The notes beneath the pieces were generated by a model. That model had not been told where the DNA came from. It worked only from the letters and a program-made list of their open reading frames with translations, and did not search any database. From positions 1-22,253 of the forward strand of contig JAPXOZ010000024.1 in the NCBI GenBank assembly GCA_033811195.1: 22,253 nucleotides of DNA. The letters are read 5' to 3'. The DNA comes from Cacconaster sp033811195. GTDB taxonomy: Bacteria > Bacteroidota > Bacteroidia > Bacteroidales > UBA932. Position numbers and translations under genes: made by a program. Of the stretch, positions 14,269-20,318 are shown piece after piece (position 1 is the stretch's first letter; the number at the start of each line of letters is the position of its first letter).

Positions 14269-15297
14269 ATGAAACAATTTATCAAAAGGCTATTAACCTT
14301 TTCAATTTTTCTTATTATTCTATTTGTGGCTCTGTTGTTTTTATATATAAAACTGGATCCCTTTAAAGTTATCAAATCCTATGATTCATATTATGATACA
14401 AATGCAAACGGTTGGGTGGCTTTAAATAGGGATTTCGTAAGTACAACTACCTTTATAAAGAATAGCGAAACGATTAACTACGATTCATTTATATTCGGAA
14501 ATTCCCGTTCAATTTTTTATCAAGTTGATGATTGGAAAAAGTATTTGGAGCCTAATGCAAAATGTTATCATTTTGATGCTTCAAATGAGTCTTTGTGGGC
14601 AATCAGTAAGAAAATTGAATTTATAGATAAATGCGGGGTAAATCTCGATAATGTTTTACTTGTCCTGGATTATCCCACAATTATCCAGGATAAACAGAGA
14701 GAAGGGCATTTGTCCACCATCTCTCCTCCATTGGTTGATAATTCCAATTTATTTGCTTTTCATAAAAAATTTTATTTTGCTTTTTTAAATCCTAAATTTT
14801 TGTACGCCTACATAGACTTTAAAGTCTCCGGGGAAGTGAGACCTCACATAAAAAAAATGGCGATATTAAATGACATACCATATCACTATGATATCACGAC
14901 TAATGAAATTAGGTACGAAAATTTTGAAAATTTGATTGAAACTGAAGAAGACAAATATTATACATCGGCAAGATTATCTCTCTTTTATGATAGAGACACT
15001 CTGGTTCAAAATTATTCACGACCGGCAATTTTGAAAAGGCAAAAGGAATTATTCAATAATATCCAATCTATTTTAAAAAAACATAATACAAAAGCAAAAG
15101 TAATCATCAGTCCTTTGTACGATCAGATGAAATTAAATGAAAACGACCTGATTTACTTGAAATCTATTTTTGGAAATAATAATGTGTTTGATTTTTCCGG
15201 AATTAATGAACATACAAACGACTATATGAATTACTACGAAAGTTCTCATTATAGACCACATCTTGCCCGTAAATTATTGAAAATTGTATATGAATAA
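14269..15297 (+). CDS. Membrane-anchored SGNH-like protein, partner of the MBOAT acyltransferase
   Basis: A 342-residue protein with one N-terminal membrane segment (about 8-27), the remainder extracytoplasmic. SGNH-like features: block I FGNSRS (S79) at the end of a predicted beta strand (YDSFIFGNSRS), and near the C-terminus ESSHYRPHLARKLL, with E324 and H327 standing where D-x-x-H sits in block V. A similar arrangement is seen in DltD, AlgJ/AlgX and related proteins that accept or pass the acyl group. The gene starts 6 nt after the MBOAT stop, so they are cotranscribed. By eye the gene is clearly more AT-rich than the pheS-manC region. The acceptor is unknown and the SGNH assignment is moderate. 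Confidence 0.7.
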   Translation: MKQFIKRLLTFSIFLIILFVALLFLYIKLDPFKVIKSYDSYYDTNANGWVALNRDFVSTTTFIKNSETINYDSFIFGNSRSIFYQVDDWKKYLEPNAKCYHFDASNESLWAISKKIEFIDKCGVNLDNVLLVLDYPTIIQDKQREGHLSTISPPLVDNSNLFAFHKKFYFAFLNPKFLYAYIDFKVSGEVRPHIKKMAILNDIPYHYDITTNEIRYENFENLIETEEDKYYTSARLSLFYDRDTLVQNYSRPAILKRQKELFNNIQSILKKHNTKAKVIISPLYDQMKLNENDLIYLKSIFGNNNVFDFSGINEHTNDYMNYYESSHYRPHLARKLLKIVYE

Positions 15298-15528
15298 ATA
15301 GTACGAACGCTTAACAGCGCATATATACACCATTGCGCAGATAAGTGCTATAAGAGAATAGGAAAAAACCAAATAGACAAATAGATCCCCCTGTCTTGTC
15401 AGGTTTTTTATCTCATTTAAAATAATTACTAGGCTTTCAAAAATTGATTTATAATAAAGTCCGACAAGGATTAAGGTTATAATGAGATTTTTTGTATATT
15501 TGTTGCCAACGTGAAGCGTGATACGCAA
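15274..15528 (-). CDS. Possible small membrane protein (TTG start), opposite the end of the SGNH-like gene
   Basis: An 84-residue open frame lies in the 348-nt gap between the SGNH-like gene and the Bor-like gene. It starts at TTG, has two hydrophobic segments (about 13-38 and 49-71, VYLVFSYSLIALICAMVYIC) separated by a polar stretch (LNEIKNLTRQGDL), and ends 24 nt inside the SGNH-like gene on the other strand. Amino-acid and codon choice look natural for a membrane protein. Against it: rare start codon, no matching promoter upstream, and a plus-strand -7 element within its 5' part. It may be a chance frame or a remnant of a larger gene. Confidence 0.25.
   Translation of the reverse strand: MRITLHVGNKYTKNLIITLILVGLYYKSIFESLVIILNEIKNLTRQGDLFVYLVFSYSLIALICAMVYICAVKRSYYLFIYNFQ
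15495..15502 (+). promoter_or_regulatory. Putative -7 element TATATTTG for the Bor-like lipoprotein gene
   Basis: TATATTTG fits TAnnTTTG and lies 143 nt before the ATG at 15646. Transcription from here would give a leader of about 135 nt containing the 15-bp palindrome at 15552-15566. No -33 TTTG is evident. Confidence 0.4.
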
Positions 15529-15551
15529 ATTTTAAAAGAATAAATTAATAT

Positions 15552-15566
15552 TATTGATAATCAATA
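15552..15566. promoter_or_regulatory. 15-bp perfect palindrome TATTGAT-A-ATCAATA
   Basis: A 7-1-7 inverted repeat in the leader of the Bor-like gene, about 50 nt downstream of the putative -7 element and 80 nt before the ATG. The 7-1-7 form resembles classical dimer operators, including the architecture (not the sequence) of Fur boxes. The rest of this gap, 15567-15645, shows no further clear structure. Confidence 0.4.
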
Positions 15567-15645
15567 GTGGAGACTTGACTTCACTTAAACAAACGGGGCG
15601 TAATCCGAAAAGCCTTATGAGTAGGGATAATTAAATCAAACAACT

Positions 15646-15939
15646 ATGAAGAAAAGATTCTTAAAAGTAGTAATGTTGCTTGCTATTTCTGTTATTATGA
15701 CCTCTTGCTACACAATCACTTTTTCAGTGGGTAGAGGTGCCAGAACCGGCCAGGAAATTAAAGCCAAAAACCATTATCTGATTGGTGGCTTGGTGCCACT
15801 TTCAGTTGCTGATCCGGCACAAATGGCTGGTGGTGCAGCTAATTACGACGTAACCATAACCCACACATTTGTTGATGGCCTATTGGCTGGTATAACCGGT
15901 GGTATTTATAGTCCAACCACGGTAACAGTAACAAAATAG
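15646..15939 (+). CDS. Bor-like (Bor/Iss family) lipoprotein
   Basis: A 97-residue protein with a lipoprotein signal (LLAISVIMTSC; Cys21). The mature part follows the Bor pattern: ITFSVG near the start, a KNHYLIGGLVPL strand equivalent to the Bor HHFFVSGIG strand, AGGAANYDVTITHTFVDGLLAGI, equivalent to the Bor CGGAENV-x-QTFVNGLL block, and GGIYSPTTVTV at the end, equivalent to GIYTPLEARV. Bor of phage lambda and Iss are outer-membrane lipoproteins linked to serum survival. The first Cys of that Bor block is absent here (MAGG instead of ICGG). It lies alone between a probable promoter and a strong terminator. Role in this organism is unknown; the match is from memory of the family. Confidence 0.75.
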   Translation: MKKRFLKVVMLLAISVIMTSCYTITFSVGRGARTGQEIKAKNHYLIGGLVPLSVADPAQMAGGAANYDVTITHTFVDGLLAGITGGIYSPTTVTVTK

Positions 15940-15948
15940 CTTTACGAT

Positions 15949-15989
15949 AGTCAGGGTTATGGAGACATAGCCCTGACTTATTTTATTTA
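15949..15989 (+). terminator. Rho-independent terminator after the Bor-like gene
   Basis: AGTCAGGG (15949-15956) pairs with CCCTGACT (15971-15978), extended inward by TTAT/ATAG with one G-T wobble, giving a 12-bp stem and a 6-base loop. A T-rich tail (TTATTTTATTT) follows. It lies 5 nt before the start of the next gene (15994), so that gene is either expressed by readthrough or has its own promoter, which I do not see. Confidence 0.82.
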
Positions 15990-15993
15990 AGAG

Positions 15994-16185
15994 ATGAAGA
16001 AAGTTTCTCTGATACTTGGCATCATTTTGTCACTGGTCGGCCTTTTTCAAGTCTTCAGATATATTTTTGAGTATAACACTTTGATGCAATATGGCAAAGG
16101 TTATGTGTGGGGCTCAATCATTTTATTTGCCATAGGTCTGGTGCTGATCTATTTTGGACTCAGAAAGAAGAAAACCAAATCCTAA
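15994..16185 (+). CDS. Small two-helix membrane protein
   Basis: A 63-residue protein with two hydrophobic helices (about 4-24, VSLILGIILSLVGLFQVF, and 39-56, WGSIILFAIGLVLIYFGL) and a strongly basic tail (RKKKTKS), suggesting both termini face the cytoplasm. A short polar turn with YNTLMQYGKGY joins the helices. No family is recognised. It starts immediately after the terminator of the Bor-like gene and is followed by a bidirectional terminator, so its expression may depend on readthrough. Confidence 0.6.
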   Translation: MKKVSLILGIILSLVGLFQVFRYIFEYNTLMQYGKGYVWGSIILFAIGLVLIYFGLRKKKTKS

Positions 16186-16196
16186 ACCTGAACAAC

Positions 16197-16224
16197 AAAA
16201 AAAGCAACCTGACGGCTGCTTTTT
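16197..16224. terminator. Bidirectional terminator between the small membrane protein and tRNA-Gly
   Basis: AAAAAGCA-a-CC, loop TGAC, GG-c-TGCTTTTT: the stem closes AGCA/TGCT and CC/GG with one internal mismatch. It ends in a T-run on the plus strand and in a seven-T run on the minus strand. It serves both the plus-strand gene (stop at 16185) and the minus-strand tRNA (3' end at 16228). Confidence 0.75.
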
Positions 16225-16227
16225 CTC

Positions 16228-16303
16228 TGGAGCGGAAAACGAGACTCGAACTCGCGACCCCAACCTTGGCAAGGTTGTGCTCTACCAACTGAGCTATTTC
16301 CGC
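16228..16303 (-). tRNA. tRNA-Gly (anticodon GCC), CCA encoded
   Basis: A 76-nt cloverleaf on the minus strand. Acceptor GCGGAAA pairs with TTTCCGC; the D arm is GCTC/GAGC with loop AGTTGGTA; the anticodon stem CAACC/GGTTG encloses loop TTGCCAA, giving anticodon GCC; the T arm has TTCGAGT. The discriminator is T and the 3' CCA is encoded. It is preceded by a well-formed promoter and followed by a terminator, so it is a stand-alone unit. Confidence 0.97.
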
Positions 16304-16325
16304 AACTGTTTCTTAATTGGGACGA

Positions 16326-16356
16326 CAAATATAGAGACTTTTTTACATTCTTCAAA
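16326..16356 (-). promoter_or_regulatory. Promoter of tRNA-Gly (TTTG, 19-nt spacer, TATATTTG)
   Basis: On the minus strand TTTG (16353-16356) is followed after exactly 19 nt by TATATTTG (16326-16333), the full Bacteroidetes -33/-7 consensus. The tRNA 5' end is 22 nt downstream of the -7 element, leaving a short leader. It is the best promoter in the window and lies in the gap after the pheS stop. Confidence 0.75.
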
Positions 16357-16383
16357 AAAAATCGCTCGTTTGAATCAAATAAA

Positions 16384-17409
16384 TCAGATCACTGTCTCGA
16401 ATTGACGTAGGAAACGGACATCATTTTCAAAGTAGTGGCGCAAGTCCTTAACCTGCCACTTGAGCATTGCAATACGCTCGATACCCATTCCGAAAGCGAA
16501 TCCGCTATAAATCTTCGAATCGATACCTGAAGCCTCCAGAACATTGGGGTCCACCATACCGCAGCCCATAATCTCGAGCCAGCCGGTCCCCTTGCAGATA
16601 TTGCAACCCTTCCCTTTACAAATATTACAACTCACATCTACCTCAGCCGAAGGCTCAGTGAATGGAAAATAAGAGGGACGGAGACGGATTTCAGTCTCTT
16701 CGCCAAACATCTCGCGGGCAAAGAGCAGGACCGCCTGTTTAAGGTCGGCAAAAGAGACACCCTTGTCAATGTAGAGACCCTCTACCTGATGGAAAATGCA
16801 GTGTGCACGGGCCGAGATGGCTTCGTTGCGGAATACCCGTCCCGGACAAAGTACCCTGATGGGAAGATCCATCTTTTCCATAGCACGAACCTGCACTGAA
16901 GAAGTATGGGTACGCAACAGCACCGGATTGTTCTCGTTGGCATGTATAAAGAAGGTATCCTGCATATCACGCGCCGGATGCTCCGGAGGGAAATTGAGGG
17001 CTCCGAAAACGTGCCAGTCATCTTCAATCTCCGGACCTTCTGCTACAGTATAACCAAACTTGTGAAATATTGATATAATCTCCTCGCGGGTAATGGAAAT
17101 AGGGTGGCGAGTACCGAGTTCGATCCTATCACCAGGCTTGGTAAGGTCGCAAGAACTCTTGATTGCCCCTGACTCGGCAATATTCTCCTTGAGGGACTCT
17201 ATTTTGGACTGAACGGCATTCTTGAGTACATTGAGCTTCTGTCCGAATTCACGCTTTTGCTCAGGAAGCACATTGCGGAATTCCTCAAAAAGAGCCGTAA
17301 CCTCACCTTTCTTGCCAAGGTATTTGATTCTCAATTCCTCTATTTCCTTTTCGGTATTGGCTCTCAATTCCGATATTGCCGCCAGTATTTCTTCAATTTT
17401 CTGATTCAT
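16384..17409 (-). CDS. pheS: Phenylalanine--tRNA ligase alpha subunit
   Basis: A 341-residue protein, full length for bacterial PheS. It has an N-terminal coiled coil (about 1-80), then the class II synthetase core: motif 2 region VLCPGRVFRNEAISARAHCIFHQVEGL, FPFTEPSAEVDVSC, GWLEIMGCGMVDPNVL and motif 3 GFAFGMGIERIAML. A C-x2-C-x4-C-x2-C cluster (C261, C264, C269, C272), probably zinc binding, is found in many Bacteroidetes PheS. It charges tRNA-Phe together with PheT, which is not in the window. A probable -7 element lies just upstream, and the preceding arginine-deiminase-like gene ends 40 nt away. Confidence 0.97.
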   Translation of the reverse strand: MNQKIEEILAAISELRANTEKEIEELRIKYLGKKGEVTALFEEFRNVLPEQKREFGQKLNVLKNAVQSKIESLKENIAESGAIKSSCDLTKPGDRIELGTRHPISITREEIISIFHKFGYTVAEGPEIEDDWHVFGALNFPPEHPARDMQDTFFIHANENNPVLLRTHTSSVQVRAMEKMDLPIRVLCPGRVFRNEAISARAHCIFHQVEGLYIDKGVSFADLKQAVLLFAREMFGEETEIRLRPSYFPFTEPSAEVDVSCNICKGKGCNICKGTGWLEIMGCGMVDPNVLEASGIDSKIYSGFAFGMGIERIAMLKWQVKDLRHYFENDVRFLRQFETVI

Positions 17410-17431
17410 CTTGTTTTTAAAATTCAGCCCG

Positions 17432-17460
17432 CAAAGTTACAAATAATTTTTACCAGTCAA
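17432..17460 (-). promoter_or_regulatory. Putative pheS promoter (TTG, 18-nt spacer, TAACTTTG)
   Basis: On the minus strand TAACTTTG (17432-17439) matches TAnnTTTG, with TTG (17458-17460) 18 nt upstream inside the end of the preceding gene. The leader to the pheS ATG at 17409 would be about 16 nt. It allows pheS expression apart from the upstream genes. Confidence 0.5.
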
Positions 17461-18703
17461 CCGGTTTTCTGCTCAAAGGCATCGTCATACATCTGGCACC
17501 ACCTCCGCCACGAGGGAGTTCGGATCCTTCAATTGTAACACAACAGCGGGCATAATCGGCAGGCTTGCGCTTCCCCTGGATCACCTCCCAGGCTGTCAAC
17601 ACCTCAAATCCATGGCGATTCATTTCGGCTATCGTCATCTCATTTCGCGCATAACAGAGAACTTTACCCGGGGCAAATGCAAATACATTGGAACCGCTGT
17701 GCCACTGTTCGCGCTCTTGGTCCCACTCGTCGTTACCACCGCAATGGATGGGCTCGAGATCCATTCCAAGTCTGCGGAGTACCGGTAAAATGCCATTCAC
17801 ATTGTGGATTTTTATCACTTTGCCGTTGTCAATGATAATATGTACCGTCTGGTAGTGATGACCGCCGATAATCAGAGGCTCAAACACCAGACACTTGTCC
17901 CTATCAAGAATTGTGAAGACCATATCCAGATGGATAAAGGACTCCGGTTCAGAGGGGAGTTGTTGCACTATGATATGCTTACGACCCTTAGGACCGGACT
18001 GGCAGAGGCGCGATATCAGGAAATCGATGCCACGCGTACTGCTACGCATACCACTGCCTATTACAAGTATATCATCGCGTGCAATAAGGATATCACCACC
18101 CTCCATATAGATATCGGGATTTGTGGGCTGAAAATCGTGAGCATTGATTATATCGCAGTCAAAAGCTCCGCTGCCACTGTAGATTGCCTCCATTATCAAA
18201 GACTCGCGCATACGCACCTTGTTGGCCATCCTGCAGATAAGCACTTGATCGCCGATTGTGACTGAGGAATCGCGTGTGAAATAGAAGTTATAGAGCGGAT
18301 AAAGTGCATAAAATTCATCGCTGAGAAATGAAGTAAGGGTATTCTTGCGAGCCGGGCGACCTTCAATCAATACTTTTGTCAGCTCCTTAGGGGGTAACTC
18401 CATCAACTGGTCAAAGTAGTCGGTCACTTGCTCGGTGACACAGATTCTGGCCACAAGCGCCTCTTTGCGCTCCTTGTCCTCAAGTACCTTGAGCAAAAGA
18501 TCCTTCACCTGGTAGATCTTTGCTACTTTTGAGAGTACTCCCTCTAATTGCTCGTACTCGCGAAGGGCAATTGAAAGGTTAAGGATGTCACTATAGAGTG
18601 CACGTTGAGCCATTCTGGGTGTCATATTCTCCACTTCGGCTCCGGGAGTATGAAGAAGTACCGCCTCAAGAACTCCTATCTCAGATTGTACGTTGATTTT
18701 CAT
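17450..18703 (-). CDS. Arginine deiminase family enzyme
   Basis: A 417-residue protein, the normal length of arginine deiminase. The catalytic residues of the family are in place: D145 in FTRDSS, E201 in MEGGD, H258 and D260 in IHLDMVFT, and nucleophile C405 in GGGGARCMTMPL. It also has NVFAFAPGKVLCYARNEMT. The reaction would be L-arginine to citrulline and ammonia. The classical partners (carbamoyltransferase, carbamate kinase, antiporter) are not in the window, so the enzyme may serve arginine or citrulline metabolism rather than an ATP-yielding pathway. It starts 14 nt after the guanylyltransferase gene, suggesting one transcript. A cytosolic location is expected, as no signal peptide is present. 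Confidence 0.88.
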   Translation of the reverse strand: MKINVQSEIGVLEAVLLHTPGAEVENMTPRMAQRALYSDILNLSIALREYEQLEGVLSKVAKIYQVKDLLLKVLEDKERKEALVARICVTEQVTDYFDQLMELPPKELTKVLIEGRPARKNTLTSFLSDEFYALYPLYNFYFTRDSSVTIGDQVLICRMANKVRMRESLIMEAIYSGSGAFDCDIINAHDFQPTNPDIYMEGGDILIARDDILVIGSGMRSSTRGIDFLISRLCQSGPKGRKHIIVQQLPSEPESFIHLDMVFTILDRDKCLVFEPLIIGGHHYQTVHIIIDNGKVIKIHNVNGILPVLRRLGMDLEPIHCGGNDEWDQEREQWHSGSNVFAFAPGKVLCYARNEMTIAEMNRHGFEVLTAWEVIQGKRKPADYARCCVTIEGSELPRGGGGARCMTMPLSRKPVDW

Positions 18704-18717
18704 CAGTTCGCTTCAGA

Positions 18718-19815
18718 TTAAAGATATTGTGATTGCTCTTCGATAGCGAGTTCAGCCAATATGTCCTTGAGTACCTTCTCGTCGTTGGGGCAGATCAGGA
18801 GCACATCTTTTTCATCTATCACCATAAAATCGTCCAGGCCGCGAACGACCAAGAGTTTTTCGGGATCCTTCTCCCAAATTATGGAGTTAGTGACTCCACG
18901 CAGAAGGATGTTGGATCCTTTGATGAAATTCCCTTCGGGGGTCTTATTGACCGAGCGATCATAGAGAGAGTTCCAGGTGCCCACATCCGACCAACCGAAG
19001 TTGGAGAGGAATATCCAGGCTCTGGAGGTTTTCTCCATTACACCGTAATCTATAGATATAGAGGGGCTGTTGTCATAGACTTTCGCTATGAAATTTTTCT
19101 CGGCAGGAGTATTATAGAGTCCTTCACCTTTGGCAAATAAGGTGGCCACCTCGGGGAGATGATTCTCCAGTTCCTCCTTAATGGCGCGAAGATTCCAGAT
19201 AAAAATGCCCGAATTCCAGAAGAATTCTCCCGTCTCAATGAATACTTTTGCAAGCTCCTCATTGGGCTTTTCGGTAAATGTCTTTACTGCATAGGAGGAG
19301 TGGCCGCATATAATGCGGTTGGTTTGACGGTTGATCTGGATATATCCGTAATTGGTGTCGGGACGAGTGGGTTTGATCCCTATGGTAAATAGATCTTTGC
19401 TGCCCGAAGCATGCTCAAGAGCGCAATTTATAGTGTTGCAGAAATTATCCTCACCGGTGATAAAATGGTCTGAGGGTGCAACTACCACGGTGGCATCGGG
19501 ATTCTTGTCATAGAGCTTATAGGTCGCATAAGCAATGCAGGGTGCAGTATTACGCTTGTAGGGCTCAAGGAGAATATTTTCCGGAATAATATCTGGAAGT
19601 TGCTCTTTGACCAGATCGGCGTACTGCTCTGAAGTGACTATGAGAATATTTTCAACGGGAATAATTTTAGAGAATCGGTCGTAAGTCATCTGTATGAATG
19701 TACGGCCAAGTCCGAGGATGTCAAGAAACTGTTTGGGTCTGGCATTTCTGCTCATCGGCCAAAAACGGCTTCCCGCGCCGCCGGCCATAATAATGCAATA
19801 GTGATTTTTATTCAT
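18718..19815 (-). CDS. manC: Mannose-1-phosphate guanylyltransferase
   Basis: A 365-residue single-domain nucleotidyltransferase. The N-terminal signature MAGGAGSRFWPMSRNARPKQ (residues 10-29) and the downstream SDHFI, FTEKP, WNSGIFIWN and GWSDVGTWNSLYDRS motifs are diagnostic. It lacks the C-terminal phosphomannose isomerase cupin of the longer bifunctional ManC/AlgA proteins. It makes GDP-mannose from mannose-1-phosphate and GTP for capsule, LPS or glycoprotein sugars such as GDP-fucose. Genes before and after it are 14 nt away, so it is probably part of a yraN-manC-deiminase transcript. Confidence 0.93.
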   Translation of the reverse strand: MNKNHYCIIMAGGAGSRFWPMSRNARPKQFLDILGLGRTFIQMTYDRFSKIIPVENILIVTSEQYADLVKEQLPDIIPENILLEPYKRNTAPCIAYATYKLYDKNPDATVVVAPSDHFITGEDNFCNTINCALEHASGSKDLFTIGIKPTRPDTNYGYIQINRQTNRIICGHSSYAVKTFTEKPNEELAKVFIETGEFFWNSGIFIWNLRAIKEELENHLPEVATLFAKGEGLYNTPAEKNFIAKVYDNSPSISIDYGVMEKTSRAWIFLSNFGWSDVGTWNSLYDRSVNKTPEGNFIKGSNILLRGVTNSIIWEKDPEKLLVVRGLDDFMVIDEKDVLLICPNDEKVLKDILAELAIEEQSQYL

Positions 19816-19829
19816 ATCGAAAGAAAATT

Positions 19830-20198
19830 CTAATAATAGAGCGGAAAGAATGCTGCCGGAATAAAATCCAAATCGGTCGTACCATCCTTGTGAAACATTA
19901 TTGACACGATGTCAAAACGCACCTCTTTTTTGATGTGCCTCAACCTGATATATCTCCTCGCTGCCCTTACAAGAAAACGCTGTTTGAGCCAGTCTACCTG
20001 TTGGAACGGAGCAATAGAAGAGGGAGATTTCAACGATTTGACCTCCACGATGTGGAGAAAATCATTGCTCTCCATTATCAGGTCTATCTCTTTATGTTCC
20101 GACCTCCAATTTCGCTCTCTGAGCTCCATCCCCTGTTTTTGAAGCCACTCGAGGGCTAAATCCTCGGCCAACCTTCCCTGCGTCATCCTCCCGTTCAT
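19830..20198 (-). CDS. YraN family (UPF0102) putative nuclease-fold protein
   Basis: A 122-residue protein if started at the ATG at 20198 (MNGRMTQGRLAEDLA); MTQGR at 20186 is also possible. The open frame continues to 20243, but the extra residues lie across a -7 element (20205-20212) and do not resemble the family start. YraN hallmarks: G-x2-A-E-x-A near the N-terminus, RNWRSEHKEIDLIM, IVEVKSLK (the D-x-E-V-K part of a PD-(D/E)xK fold), and R-x3-R-A-ARRYI. Its function is not established; members have been linked to DNA metabolism. It is the first gene of a probable operon with manC. Confidence 0.85.
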   Translation of the reverse strand: MNGRMTQGRLAEDLALEWLQKQGMELRERNWRSEHKEIDLIMESNDFLHIVEVKSLKSPSSIAPFQQVDWLKQRFLVRAARRYIRLRHIKKEVRFDIVSIMFHKDGTTDLDFIPAAFFPLYY

Positions 20199-20204
20199 AA
20201 TATA

Positions 20205-20212
20205 CAAATGTA
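20205..20212 (-). promoter_or_regulatory. Putative -7 element (TACATTTG on minus strand) before yraN
   Basis: The minus strand reads TACATTTG, fitting TAnnTTTG. Initiation about 7 nt downstream would fall at or next to the ATG at 20198. This implies either a leaderless start there or use of the ATG at 20186 with a very short leader. A good -33 element is not seen. Confidence 0.4.
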
Positions 20213-20255
20213 GCAATTTATTCGGACAATCAGGCATAGCCATACAAATAAAGCA

Positions 20256-20285
20256 AAAGGGTGACCGTAAATCACGATCACCCCT
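20256..20285 (-). terminator. Rho-independent terminator of the BACON/OB lipoprotein gene
   Basis: AAGGGTGACCGT pairs imperfectly with ACGATCACCCCTT around a short AT loop, with one mismatch and one bulge. On the minus strand it is followed by TTTTGCTTTATTTG. It lies 33 nt after the lipoprotein stop and just ahead of the yraN promoter. Confidence 0.65.
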
Positions 20286-20318
20286 TAGTTCTTCTAAAGT
20301 GGAGATGTTTCAGACCCT

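Noticed and set aside
14663..14690. 8-bp inverted repeat TCCTGGAT/ATCCAGGA inside the SGNH-like gene
   Set aside because: It is mid-gene, has a 12-nt loop and no T-run, so a terminator or regulatory role is not supported.
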